64,000 nt of DNA from Actinomadura rudentiformis (GTDB lineage Bacteria > Actinomycetota > Actinomycetes > Streptosporangiales > Streptosporangiaceae): assembly GCF_008923185.1 (NCBI RefSeq), contig NZ_WBMT01000021.1, positions 1 to 64,000 of the forward strand, written 5' to 3'. Below the pieces are notes generated by a model, which made no database searches, had not been told where the DNA came from, and was given only the letters and a program-made list of their open reading frames with translations. Position 1 is the first letter of the stretch. Every line of letters begins with the position of its first letter. Below, piece after piece: positions 23,692-31,887 of the stretch. The translations under genes were made by a program, and so were the position numbers.

Positions 23692-25404
23692 TCATAGTGG
23701 GCTTCTGGCTCGCCCCGGTCCACCGGGATGCGTGTGACCGGTCACCGGCTGACCGGTCGCCCGCGCGAGAGCGGCGGCGATCTCGTGCGGCCCGGGGTTG
23801 GGGAGGATCGCGGCCAGGTGGGCGTCGGGACGGATGAGCCAGGCTTCGCCGGGGCGCATGTCGACGGCAGCCGAGCCGAGGTCTTTCAGGTGGACGATGT
23901 TGACGGGCGCGGCGGTGGCCGAACGGGCGGCGTCCGCGAGCCGCTCGGCCTCCCCGTCCAGCAGCTCCCCCTCCACCAGTTCCCCGTCTGGCAGCTCTCC
24001 GTTCAGCAGCAGCGTGAAGCCGTCCCGCAACAACTCCCTCAGCCGGATGATCTCAGGACGCCCCGCGAGCCGGACGCGGGCGTCGGGCACGATGACGCCC
24101 GGCGCCAGGGTCTGCGGCGCGCCCTTGGGCGGTCGGCCGGCGGGCGGCGGCCGGGAGGGCTCGGGGGTGGTGAGAGGCGAGCCGGTGTACCAGAACGGCT
24201 CGGCGAAGCGACCCGAGTCGACCTCCGCGGCCATCGCGGGATCAGCTGCGGCCCGGTCCAGCACGGCGCGGCGATGGTCCCGTTCGGCGGCCGTCTGCGG
24301 GACGAGGAAGCGCATGGTGGCGGTGGTGACGTCGAGGTTCTCCAGCGCGGCCGCGTGCCGTTCGAGGTGATAGGTCTCCAGCAGCTCGTCCGGCGCCCAG
24401 CCACGGGCCACGAACGCGATCTTCCAGGCGGCGTTCTCGGCGTCGGGGACACCGGAGTTGAGGCCCCGCGCGCCGAACGGGGCGTACAGGTGCGCGGAGT
24501 CCCCGGCGAGCAGCACCCGCCCGGCCCGCATACGGTCGGCGACGCGGGAGTGGAACCGGTACACCGACACCCATGACGTCGTGTACGGGACGTCCCCGAT
24601 GATCTGCCGGATCCGGCGGTCGAGGCCCCCGCTCGCGCGTTCCTCCGCCAGCGAGAACCCAGGCGGCACCTGCCAGTCGACGCGGTAACACGAGTCCGGG
24701 CAGGGGTGGATCAGCACCTGGCGTCCCGGGTTCCACGGCGGATCGAAGTAGAACCGGCGCTCGCACTCCCATCCGGCCAGATCCGCCCGCAGGTCCACGA
24801 TCAGGAACCGGTCGTCGAAGCTCTCCCCGGGGAAGCTCACGCCGAGCGCCCGCCGCAGGGCGTCGGAACGGGCCCCCGAGCAGGCCACCACGTACGACGC
24901 CCTGATCTCCTCCCCCGTCGCGCAACGCAGCGTCACGCCCCGGGCGTCCTGCACCAGCCCGACGACCTCCATCCCGCGCCGGACCTCGATCAGATCGGCC
25001 CGCGCGGCGACGCGCTCTTCGAGGATCTCCTCCGTCCGGATCTGGGAGATGTTGACGCACGGCGGCAGCGTCTTGGTGTCGGCGAACCGCCACGAGTACA
25101 GCTCCTGCTCCCCGTAGTAGGTGCGGGCCGTGGTCCAGGCGAGGCCCTCCTCAGCGACCGCGGAGGCACCGGCGGACGCCCAAATGTCCAGCACGTCGCG
25201 CTGCTGGCAGATCGAGCGGGAACCTTCGGGGGAACGGACGGGTTCGCGTTCGAGCACGATCACGGGAAGGCCCCACCGGGCGAGGAGCAACGCGGCGGTC
25301 AGGCCGACCGGACCGGCGCCGATCACGACGACCGGCTCCGGGAGCTGCTCTGGAGGCTGCTCTGTGGGCTGCTCCGGCTGTCGTTCCGGGACCGGGCTCG
25401 CCAT
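23692..25404 (-). CDS. FAD-dependent monooxygenase (PheA/TfdB/PHBH-like)
   Basis: A 570-residue flavoprotein hydroxylase. The N-terminal Rossmann motif VVVIGAGPVGLTAALLLARW (about residues 23-42) binds ADP; LRRALGVSFPGESF and the second FAD motif AGRVLLAGDSAHLYAPFGARG (GD motif) follow, and MNIAGLN-type residues appear as GLNSGVPDAENAAWK. The C-terminal about 120 residues form the thioredoxin-like tail seen in aromatic hydroxylases. The SICQQRDVLDIWASAG part suggests the 3-(3-hydroxyphenyl)propionate or tetracenomycin/rifampicin-type branch. Substrate is not predictable. An N-terminal Glu/Pro/Gln repeat (PEQPTEQPPEQLPEP) precedes the FAD motif. It is four bases downstream of the MBL-hydrolase gene, so they form an operon. 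Confidence 0.85.
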   Translation of the reverse strand: MASPVPERQPEQPTEQPPEQLPEPVVVIGAGPVGLTAALLLARWGLPVIVLEREPVRSPEGSRSICQQRDVLDIWASAGASAVAEEGLAWTTARTYYGEQELYSWRFADTKTLPPCVNISQIRTEEILEERVAARADLIEVRRGMEVVGLVQDARGVTLRCATGEEIRASYVVACSGARSDALRRALGVSFPGESFDDRFLIVDLRADLAGWECERRFYFDPPWNPGRQVLIHPCPDSCYRVDWQVPPGFSLAEERASGGLDRRIRQIIGDVPYTTSWVSVYRFHSRVADRMRAGRVLLAGDSAHLYAPFGARGLNSGVPDAENAAWKIAFVARGWAPDELLETYHLERHAAALENLDVTTATMRFLVPQTAAERDHRRAVLDRAAADPAMAAEVDSGRFAEPFWYTGSPLTTPEPSRPPPAGRPPKGAPQTLAPGVIVPDARVRLAGRPEIIRLRELLRDGFTLLLNGELPDGELVEGELLDGEAERLADAARSATAAPVNIVHLKDLGSAAVDMRPGEAWLIRPDAHLAAILPNPGPHEIAAALARATGQPVTGHTHPGGPGRARSPL

Positions 25405-25408
25405 CACA

Positions 25409-26368
25409 TCAGTCCTGCAGTTCCGACCACACCTGGCGGTCCCGCTCGGCGGTCCAGATGCGGGGCCGTTCAATGCCGTCCAGCTCGTCCCACAGCCTGG
25501 AGACGTCGAACGGGAGGCAGTGCTCGAAGATGGGCCAGCCGCCGTAGTCAGGAGCCAGGGCCCCGTGCACGGCGTGGAAGGCGTCCTTGAGCGTGCCGCC
25601 CCGGTCCCGTACCGCCTGGACCTCGCGGATCATCACCGTGAGGAACTCGCGGGTCTGGCCGATGGCCGCCCGTACGCCGGCGCGGCCGTGCGCGATCGCG
25701 CCCCGGCCGCCGACCAGCGTCTCGGCGGGGAACCCGGCGATGTGGTCGAGGGTGCCGGACACCCACTCCCGGTGGAAGGCGTCGCCGGTGTAGAGCGCCG
25801 CCTGCGTCTCCACCAGGTCACCGGCGAACAGGATCCGCTGCCGCGGCAGCCAGGCGACGATGTCGCCCTCGGTGTGACCGCGCCCGCAGTACGCGAGGTC
25901 CAGCTCGCCACGGTCGCCGCCGAGGTCGATCGAGAGCGTGCGGGAGAACGTGACGGTCGGCCAGGTGAGCCCCGGGATCGTCGCAGGATCCTTGAACAGC
26001 CGGGGCATCCGGCCGAACTCCGACTCCCAGTCCTGCTTGCCGCGCTCGGCGATGAGCGCCCGGGTGCGGTCGTGCGCGATGATCGACGAGGTGCCGAACG
26101 CGCTCGCGCCGAGGGTGCGCACCGCGTGGTAGTGCGAGAGCACCAGATGGCGGATCGGCTTGTCGGTGTGCGCGCGAAGGACGGTCAGCCAGTCGCGGGC
26201 GGCCGCCGGGGTCGCCAGGGCCTCGAAGCAGACGAGGAAGTCCTCGCCCTCGACGGCACCCACGTTGGGGTCGCCCTCGGCGGTGAGGGCGTACACCCCT
26301 TCGGCGAGGATCTCCAGGGTCTGCGTCTTGTCGGAGAGATCGGCTGAGGACGCGAACGGCTTGGGCAT
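25409..26368 (-). CDS. MBL-fold metallohydrolase, variant without the usual HxHxDH
   Basis: 319 residues of metallo-beta-lactamase fold. The metal motif reads LVLSHYHAVRTLGAS: H-x-H is present but the usual D-H after it is replaced by VR. Other ligands look normal: GRGHTEGDIVAWLP, ILFAGDLVE and GRGAIAHGRAG. This variant is seen in a subgroup of MBL proteins linked to oxygenases. It lies directly upstream of, and almost touching, the FAD monooxygenase, so the two probably act on one aromatic or related substrate pathway. The ATG at 26368 has AAGGGG upstream. An in-frame ATG at 26554 would add a Ser-Ala-Ser-Ser-Pro repeat encoded by the nine 18-base tandem repeats, which I consider regulatory or accidental rather than coding. 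Confidence 0.8.
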   Translation of the reverse strand: MPKPFASSADLSDKTQTLEILAEGVYALTAEGDPNVGAVEGEDFLVCFEALATPAAARDWLTVLRAHTDKPIRHLVLSHYHAVRTLGASAFGTSSIIAHDRTRALIAERGKQDWESEFGRMPRLFKDPATIPGLTWPTVTFSRTLSIDLGGDRGELDLAYCGRGHTEGDIVAWLPRQRILFAGDLVETQAALYTGDAFHREWVSGTLDHIAGFPAETLVGGRGAIAHGRAGVRAAIGQTREFLTVMIREVQAVRDRGGTLKDAFHAVHGALAPDYGGWPIFEHCLPFDVSRLWDELDGIERPRIWTAERDRQVWSELQD

Positions 26369-26380
26369 CGTTGCCCCTTC

Positions 26381-26542
26381 GCTCTGTGGACTTGATGCGC
26401 TCTGTGGACTTGATGCGCTCTGTGGACTTGATGCGCTCTGTGGACTTGATGCGCTGAGTGGACTTGATGCGCTGAGTGGACTTGATGCGCTGAGTGGACT
26501 TGATGCGCTGAGTGGACTTGATGCGCTGAGTGGACCTGGCGC
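26381..26542. repeat. nine tandem 18-base repeats upstream of the MBL-hydrolase gene
   Basis: Units of GCTCTGTGGACTTGATGC (four copies from 26381) pass into GCTGAGTGGACTTGATGC (five copies from 26453), the last ending GGACCTGGCGC. There are no spacers, and the period is exactly 18. The array ends 13 bases before the MBL start codon. It could bind a regulator cooperatively, or, if translation starts at 26554, encode a six-residue repeat. Two sub-types arranged in two blocks point to recent, stepwise expansion. Confidence 0.95.
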
Positions 26543-26598
26543 GCATTGGTTCATTCCACGGCGGAGGGGCCGATAACCGTCAGGCGGGTCGCGGCCCG

Positions 26599-27042
26599 TC
26601 AGGTAGGTCGCGGCGATTCGATCCAGGTCTCATGGAGGTGACGCCACCGGAACCCGGATCCGTCCCGGACGAGGACGACGGTGCTGCGGCGGGCGCTGCG
26701 TTCGGCCGGGGACGCCTGGTGCTCCTCGTAGACGGCCACGACCAGGTCGTCGCGCTCCGCCAGGACTCGCACGTCCCGGATCTCGATGACCAGTCCCGGC
26801 ATGGCGCCGTGCGCCCCTTCGAGCCCGGCCATCAGCTCGTCGCGGGGCGTCGCGTCGCCGCCGGGGCCGTTCAGCACGAAGTCGGGCGTGTGCCGGGCCA
26901 CGAACGCCCCGTACTCCTGCGCGGATCGATCGGCGTCCCCGCGCAGCCACGCCTCGATGAATCGGTGCTGATCGACGATCTCGGCCTCGACCTGGCTCTC
27001 TGTGCCATATGTATGAGTGTCATTACCGTGTGTGCCGTGCAA
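26599..27042 (-). CDS. SnoaL/NTF2-like protein (DUF4440-type)
   Basis: A 147-residue protein of the NTF2-like superfamily: VDQHRFIEAWLRGDADRSAQ, FVLNGPGGDATPRDELMAG, IEIRDVRVLAERDDLVVAVYEE and FRWRHLHETWI at the end. Such domains are small alpha+beta barrels used as enzymes (isomerases, dehydratases) or as stability domains; the real activity is unknown. The only in-frame start is a TTG at 27042, preceded by GAGAGAGG at a suitable distance. It reads toward the MBL/monooxygenase pair and could be the first gene of that operon across the 18-base repeats. Confidence 0.75.
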   Translation of the reverse strand: MHGTHGNDTHTYGTESQVEAEIVDQHRFIEAWLRGDADRSAQEYGAFVARHTPDFVLNGPGGDATPRDELMAGLEGAHGAMPGLVIEIRDVRVLAERDDLVVAVYEEHQASPAERSARRSTVVLVRDGSGFRWRHLHETWIESPRPT

Positions 27043-27110
27043 GTGCGGACCTCTCTCGCGATACAGGACATCCAGGGTAAGAAGATCTTGAATGGGGAAG
27101 GAAATCCAGG

Positions 27111-28460
27111 GTGAACGTCGTGCTCGGCCTGGCGGCCGTCCTGGTGCTGACCGCCGCCACCGGCTACTTCGTGGCGCAGGAGTTCGCCTACGTCACCGCC
27201 GACCGCCTCGCGCTGGACCATCAGGCCAAGGACGGCGACCGCCGCGCGGCCCGCGCCGTGCGGGTGATGGAACGCCTGTCCTTCATGCTCTCGGGCGCCC
27301 AGCTGGGCATCACCGTGACGGCCCTGGTGGTCGGCTTCATCGCCAAGCCGGCGCTCGCCGACCTGATCGCCCCGCCGCTGCGGGCGTTCGGCGTCCCGGA
27401 CGCGGCGGTCGGCGGCATCGCGGTGGCCACCGGCTTCGCCCTGGCGACGATCATCCAGATGGTGCTGGGCGAGCTGTTCCCCAAGAACCTGGCGCTCGCC
27501 CGCGCGGAGGTGCTGGCCCGCGCGCTGGCCTCCTCCACCCTGATCTACCTGACGCTGGCGGCGCCGCTGATCAAGCTGTTCGACGCCTCCGCGAACAGGC
27601 TGCTGCGCTCCGTCGGCATCGAGCCGGTGGAGGAGCTGCACCACGGCGCAACGCTGGAGGAACTGGGCCACATCATCGGCGAGTCCGGCGAGCACCTGGA
27701 GGCCGGTCACACCGAGCTGCTCGAACGTGCGCTGGCCTTCTCCGAGCGCACCGCCGACGAGGTCATGGTGCCGCGCGTGGACGTGGTCACCGTTCCTGCC
27801 TCGGCCATGGCGAGCGAGCTCAGCGACGTCATCGCCGCCCACGGGCACACGCGTTATCCGATCGTCGGTGAGAGCATCGACGACGTGGTCGGCACCATCG
27901 GGCTGGACGAGCTGATCCGGCTCACCCCCGAGGAGTCCGGCCGGACGCCGGTGCGCGGCCTGGCCCAGCCCGCCCTCCTCGTGCCCGGCACGCTGCCCCT
28001 GCCCGACCTGGTGACGCAGCTGCGCACGGACGGCGGCGCGATGGCCTGTGTGATCGACGAGTACGGCGGCTTCGCCGGCGTGCTCACCTGGGAGGACCTC
28101 GCGGAGGAGCTGGTCGGGGAGATCGCCGACGAGAACGACGTCGAGGAGGACTTGGCCGTGCGGCGCGGCGAATGGTGGACGACCGACGCCGGGCTGCGCG
28201 TGGACGAGGTCGCGCACGAGACCGGCATCGCCCTGCCCGAGGGCGACTACGAGACCGTCGCGGGCCTGATCCTCAAGCAGCTGGGCCGGATCGCCGAGCC
28301 GGGCGACCGCGTCACGGTGGACGTGCCGCCGCAACATCTGGACGACCCGCCCCGCCAGGCCACGATCGAGGTGCTGAACATCCACCGGCACGTGCCGGAG
28401 ATGATCCGCATCCGGTCCGTCGAACGCGACCTCGGACACTCTGAAGGCGGGAACCGATGA
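27111..28460 (+). CDS. CNNM/CorC-type hemolysin-family protein, first of a pair
   Basis: 449 residues. An N-terminal CNNM (DUF21) membrane domain with three or four helices covers residues about 1-180 (NVVLGLAAVLVLTAATGYF, FMLSGAQLGITVTALVVG, IIQMVLGELFPKNLAL). A CBS pair follows (ERTADEVMVPRVDVVTV, HTRYPIVGESIDDVVGTIG, GAMACVIDEYGGFAGVLTWEDL), then a CorC_HlyC domain (YETVAGLILKQLGRIAEPGD). Family members act in Mg2+ or cation homeostasis or efflux at the inner membrane. The GTG at 27111 is the start. The stop overlaps the ATG of the second copy (ATGA), so they are coupled and perhaps heteromeric. Confidence 0.9.
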   Translation: MNVVLGLAAVLVLTAATGYFVAQEFAYVTADRLALDHQAKDGDRRAARAVRVMERLSFMLSGAQLGITVTALVVGFIAKPALADLIAPPLRAFGVPDAAVGGIAVATGFALATIIQMVLGELFPKNLALARAEVLARALASSTLIYLTLAAPLIKLFDASANRLLRSVGIEPVEELHHGATLEELGHIIGESGEHLEAGHTELLERALAFSERTADEVMVPRVDVVTVPASAMASELSDVIAAHGHTRYPIVGESIDDVVGTIGLDELIRLTPEESGRTPVRGLAQPALLVPGTLPLPDLVTQLRTDGGAMACVIDEYGGFAGVLTWEDLAEELVGEIADENDVEEDLAVRRGEWWTTDAGLRVDEVAHETGIALPEGDYETVAGLILKQLGRIAEPGDRVTVDVPPQHLDDPPRQATIEVLNIHRHVPEMIRIRSVERDLGHSEGGNR

Positions 28461-29485
28461 GCCTCTCCGTCGGCATTCCGCTCACCATCCTCCTGCTGCT
28501 GGGCAACGGGTTCTTCGTGGCGGCGGAGTTCGCGCTGGTGGCCGCCAAACGGCCGCGGCTGGAACGCGCCGCCGCCCGGGGCAGCCGGGCGGCCGCGTCC
28601 GCCGTCGCCGGGATCCGCGAGCTGTCGCTGATGCTCGCGGGCGCCCAGCTGGGCATCACGATGTGCTCGCTGGGGCTGGGCCTGGTCTCCGAGCCGGTGA
28701 TCGCCCAGACGTTGACGCCGGTGTTCCACGACACCGGGCTGCCGGACGCCGGCGCTCACGCGGTGGCCTTCGTCCTCGCCCTGGCCCTGGTGACGTTCCT
28801 GCACATGGTGATCGGCGAGATGGCCCCCAAGTCATGGGCCATCGCCAGTCCCGAACGTTCGGTCCTGGTCCTGGCGCCGCCGTTCCGCGCGTTCACCGCG
28901 GTCGTCCGGCCGGTGCTCGCCGCGCTCAACACCGTCACCAACCTGCTGCTGCGGATGATCGGTGTGCCGCCGCGGGACGCGCTGAGCGTGTCCCGGACCC
29001 CGGAGCAGCTGCGTGACCTGGTGGAGGAGTCGCGGCGGCTGGGGCTCATCGAGGAGCCGGACGTCCAGCTGCTCAAGGCGGCCCTGGAGGCCCCGGAGTC
29101 ACCGCTGGAGAACCTGATGACGCCGGTCGGCGAAATCGTGTCGGTCCCGCCGTCGGCCACCCCGCAGGAGGTCATCGACACCTCGATCAGCACCGGCCGC
29201 ACCCGGATCATGCTCCGTGGCCGCGGCCGGCCGGGCCCGCCCCGCATGGTCCACGTCCGCGACGCCTACCTTGCCCGCGCCCGCGACCGCCGCACCCCCG
29301 CCGGCCAGCTCGCTCACCGCGTCCCCACCCTCACGGTCGGCACCCCGGTGACGGAGGCCGTCACCACGCTGCAGAACCACCAGAGCCAGCTGGGCCTGGT
29401 CCTGGGCGGCGACGGCACACCGGCCGGCCTGATCAGCCTCGACGATCTGGTCACCACCCTGCTGACCCCCGAGCACACCCCCTGA
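28457..29485 (+). CDS. CNNM-type hemolysin-family protein, second of a pair, without CorC domain
   Basis: 342 residues, paralogous to the upstream gene: NGFFVAAEFALVAAKRPRLE, LSLMLAGAQLGITMCSLGLG, LHMVIGEMAPKSWAIASPE for the membrane domain, and PLENLMTPVGEIVSVPPSA and HQSQLGLVLGGDGTPAGLIS for the CBS pair. It stops after the CBS region, so the C-terminal CorC_HlyC domain present in the neighbour is absent. Paired long/short CNNM genes are usual in actinobacteria. The stop codon lies within a set of three 20-base tandem repeats. Confidence 0.9.
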   Translation: MSLSVGIPLTILLLLGNGFFVAAEFALVAAKRPRLERAAARGSRAAASAVAGIRELSLMLAGAQLGITMCSLGLGLVSEPVIAQTLTPVFHDTGLPDAGAHAVAFVLALALVTFLHMVIGEMAPKSWAIASPERSVLVLAPPFRAFTAVVRPVLAALNTVTNLLLRMIGVPPRDALSVSRTPEQLRDLVEESRRLGLIEEPDVQLLKAALEAPESPLENLMTPVGEIVSVPPSATPQEVIDTSISTGRTRIMLRGRGRPGPPRMVHVRDAYLARARDRRTPAGQLAHRVPTLTVGTPVTEAVTTLQNHQSQLGLVLGGDGTPAGLISLDDLVTTLLTPEHTP

Positions 29486-29520
29486 CCCCCGAGCACGCCT
29501 CCTGATGCCCGAGCACGCCC
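29461..29520. repeat. three 20-base tandem repeats across a stop codon
   Basis: GCTGACCCCCGAGCACACCC, CCTGACCCCCGAGCACGCCT and CCTGATGCCCGAGCACGCCC follow one another; the TGA of the CNNM gene is in the second unit (29483-29485). The duplication copies the last codons of the gene into the intergenic region. Confidence 0.9.
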
Positions 29521-29527
29521 CTCTCAC

Positions 29528-29571
29528 GTCAACTCTGGTTGACATCCGGCGAGTGTCAACCTAGATTGACA
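29528..29571. promoter_or_regulatory. two palindromic operators upstream of the HTH/Clp-N pair
   Basis: GTCAACTCTGGTTGAC (29528-29543) and TGTCAACCTAGATTGACA (29554-29571) share GTCAAC-N4-(G/A)TTGAC. The second ends two bases before the ATG of the HTH gene. Both sit directly upstream of a helix-turn-helix protein gene, so autoregulation is likely: occupancy of the second palindrome would block transcription start or elongation. Confidence 0.8.
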
Positions 29572-29573
29572 CC

Positions 29574-29807
29574 ATGAGCGACGGAGTGAAGCTCGCCCAG
29601 GAGGCGGGCAGCCGGGATCCGGCGGTCGGGCTGCGGGCCGTGCGGGCACTGCGCGAGCTGGCCGAACGCCTGGAGGCGCTCCAGGTGGCCAGCGCCCGCG
29701 ACCAGGGCTGGTCCTGGCAGGAGATCGCGGTCTGCCTCGGCGTGAGCAGGCAGGCCGTCCACAAGAAGCACGGCGGCGGCCGGCGGATTCTGAAGAAGGA
29801 GCGCTGA
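29574..29807 (+). CDS. small helix-turn-helix regulator paired with a Clp-N protein
   Basis: 77 residues. The first half is a helical, probably dimerising, segment (LRAVRALRELAERLEALQ). The second is a homeodomain-like HTH: WSWQEIAVCLGVSRQAVHKKHGG, ending in a basic KKER tail. It is likely to bind the two GTCAAC-N4-TTGAC palindromes just upstream. The next gene begins three bases past its stop and encodes a Clp N-terminal domain protein, a pairing common in actinobacteria, so control of proteolysis or stress response is the best guess. Confidence 0.85.
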   Translation: MSDGVKLAQEAGSRDPAVGLRAVRALRELAERLEALQVASARDQGWSWQEIAVCLGVSRQAVHKKHGGGRRILKKER

Positions 29808-29810
29808 CGG

Positions 29811-30371
29811 ATGTTCGAACGGTTCACCCAGCAGGCCCGGGACGCGGTGACCGGGGCCCAGCAGGAGGCCCGCGACCTCGGCCACGGCCGGGTCGGCCCC
29901 GAGCATCTGCTGCTCGCCCTCCTCGCCTGCGACGGCCCCGCCGCGGCGGCGATGCGGGCCCAGGGGCTGGAGATCACGGCGATGCGCGCCGCGGTCGCGC
30001 GGCTCGCGGCCGACGCGAGCGCCGACCCGCTCGACTCTGAAGCACTGCGGACCCTTGGAATCGACTTGGACGCGGTACGCCAGGCCACTGAGCAGACGTT
30101 CGGCGAGGGGGCCCTGGACGCTCCGCCCGGACGGTTCCGGGCGTCCGGCAAGCGGCATCTCCCCTTCGCCCCATCGGCCAAGAAGTCGCTTGAGTTGAGC
30201 TTGCGGCAGGCTCTGCGCCTCAAGCACAACTACATCGGCGCCGGTCATGTGCTGCTGGGCATCCTGCAGGACCGCGACCCGCGAGCCGTCCGGGTGCTGG
30301 TGGAGTCGGGGGCCGACATCGACGAGCTCCGCACCGAGGTCACGCGCTCCATCGCGACTGAGGCGGCCTGA
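29811..30371 (+). CDS. Clp N-terminal (double Clp-N repeat) domain protein, without ATPase
   Basis: 186 residues with two Clp-N repeats: FERFTQQARDAVTGAQQEA with HGRVGPEHLLLALLACDGP, and AKKSLELSLRQALRLKHNYI with GAGHVLLGILQDRDPRAVR. The linker GALDAPPGRFRASGKRHLPF separates them. In ClpC or ClpA this domain binds substrates and adaptors; here there is no AAA+ module, so the protein may act as a substrate adaptor or competitor for ClpC. It is expressed with the HTH gene upstream under the palindromic operators. Confidence 0.9.
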   Translation: MFERFTQQARDAVTGAQQEARDLGHGRVGPEHLLLALLACDGPAAAAMRAQGLEITAMRAAVARLAADASADPLDSEALRTLGIDLDAVRQATEQTFGEGALDAPPGRFRASGKRHLPFAPSAKKSLELSLRQALRLKHNYIGAGHVLLGILQDRDPRAVRVLVESGADIDELRTEVTRSIATEAA

Positions 30372-30373
30372 CC

Positions 30374-31756
30374 ATGGCCTCACTGGTGGAAGCCCTCAAG
30401 GCCCTCATCCCCACCGATCGCGTCGTCACCGATCCCGGTGTCGTCTCCGCCTACGTCCAGGACGAGGCGCAGTGGGCGCCGTACGGAGTTCCGGCGGCGC
30501 TCGTGCGGGCGGCGAGCACGGAGGACGTGCGGGCCGTGGTCTCTGAATGCGCGGAACGCGGCGTGCCGGTCGTGCCGCGCGGCGCCGGGACGGGACTGTC
30601 GGGCGGCGCCAACGCCATCGAGGGATGCGTGCTGCTCTCGCTGGAGGCGATGAACGAGATCGTCGAGATCGACCCGCGCGAGCGGCTGGCGGTCGTCCAG
30701 CCCGGTGTGGTCAACGACCGTCTGCGTGCGGCCTGTGCCGAGCAGGGGCTCTGGTACCCGCCGGACCCGGCGAGCTCGCCCTGGTCCACGATCGGCGGGA
30801 ACGTGGCCACCAACGCGGGCGGGCTGTGCTGCGTGAAGTACGGCGTGACCCGCGACTACGTGCTGGCCGTCCAGGCGGTCGTGGGCCGGGGCGAGGTCGT
30901 CCGGCTCGGCCGCCGCACCGCCAAGGGCGTGGTGGGGTACGACCTGTGCGGGCTGATGGTCGGTTCGGAGGGCACGCTCGGCGTCATCACCGAGATCACC
31001 GTGCGGCTGCGCGGTGCGCGGGCCGCCGAGCGCACGGTCGTCGGCTACTTCGACACCCTGGAGGCCGCCGGGGAGGCGGTCAGCGCCATCACCGCCGCCG
31101 GGGTCGTGCCGAGCGCGCTGGAACTGATCGACCGGCACTGCCTGCGCGCCGTGGACGAGTGGAAGAACATGGGCCTGTCAGCCGACGCGAACGTGCTGCT
31201 CCTCGGCCGCACCGACGCCCCGGGAGAGGCGGGCGACGCCGAGGCCGACACGATGGCCGACTGCTTCAAACGAGCCGGGGCCACGTGGAGCACCCGTTCG
31301 ACCGACCAGGAGGAGGCCGAGGCGCTCTTCTCGGCACGCCGGCTCGCCTACCCCGCGCTCGAACGGCTCGGACCGGTCCTCACCGAGGACGTCTGCGTCC
31401 CGCGCGGGCTCGTTCCGGAGATGCTCTCCCGCATCGAACGCGCCGCCCGCGACCACGGCACCCACATCGCCAACGTCGCGCACGCGGGCGACGGCAACCT
31501 GCACCCGCTGATCATCGTGCCCGCCGGCGATGACGGCGCCCGCGCCCGCGCCGAGCGCGCGTTCGACCAGATCATCGACGACGCGATCGCGCTCGGCGGC
31601 ACCGTCACCGGCGAGCACGGCGTCGGCCTCCTCAAGCGCCGCGGCCTGCACGCCGAGCTCGACCCCGCAGTGGTCGCCATGCACCACGCCGTCAAGAACG
31701 CGCTGGACCCGGCCGGCATCTTCAACCCCGGCAAGGTCTTCGGCACCCCCGGCTGA
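30374..31756 (+). CDS. FAD-linked oxidase of the glycolate oxidase GlcD / D-lactate dehydrogenase family
   Basis: A 460-residue flavoprotein. The FAD_binding_4 domain has VPVVPRGAGTGLSGGANAIE and the pyrophosphate loop GGNVATNAGGLCCVKYGVTR, then GYDLCGLMVGSEGTLGVITE. The C-terminal FAD-oxidase C domain has VAHAGDGNLHPLI (His and Glu near the active site) and TGEHGVGLLKRRGL. Members oxidise 2-hydroxy acids such as glycolate or D-lactate. The ATG is at 30374, two bases after the Clp-N gene stop, suggesting one transcript. No GlcE/GlcF-type iron-sulfur subunit is visible nearby. The stop codon lies in a short tandem duplication (CCCCCGGCTGACTC twice). Confidence 0.9.
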   Translation: MASLVEALKALIPTDRVVTDPGVVSAYVQDEAQWAPYGVPAALVRAASTEDVRAVVSECAERGVPVVPRGAGTGLSGGANAIEGCVLLSLEAMNEIVEIDPRERLAVVQPGVVNDRLRAACAEQGLWYPPDPASSPWSTIGGNVATNAGGLCCVKYGVTRDYVLAVQAVVGRGEVVRLGRRTAKGVVGYDLCGLMVGSEGTLGVITEITVRLRGARAAERTVVGYFDTLEAAGEAVSAITAAGVVPSALELIDRHCLRAVDEWKNMGLSADANVLLLGRTDAPGEAGDAEADTMADCFKRAGATWSTRSTDQEEAEALFSARRLAYPALERLGPVLTEDVCVPRGLVPEMLSRIERAARDHGTHIANVAHAGDGNLHPLIIVPAGDDGARARAERAFDQIIDDAIALGGTVTGEHGVGLLKRRGLHAELDPAVVAMHHAVKNALDPAGIFNPGKVFGTPG

Positions 31757-31779
31757 CTCGGGTACCCCCGGCTGACTCA
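31745..31779. repeat. tandem duplication across the stop codon of the FAD-linked oxidase gene
   Basis: ACCCCCGGCTGACTCGGGT and ACCCCCGGCTGACTCAGCA follow each other; the TGA at 31754-31756 is the stop and the second TGA is its copy. Confidence 0.85.
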
Positions 31780-31887
31780 GCAGGGCGGCGCGGCTAGCCG
31801 GCGACTGGTGCCAGGTCACCGCGCAACACCTTCTTCAGCTCGGCAATGGCGGCGGCCCGCTCGTCACCCTCGGCGGAGGTCACGAGC

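Noticed and set aside
26381..26542. The tandem 18-base array as a CRISPR
   Set aside because: Units abut one another without spacers, and no cas genes are present.
15389..26600. The cargo region as a defence island
   Set aside because: No restriction, toxin, retron, CBASS or other defence signature was seen; the genes are metabolic, regulatory or unknown.
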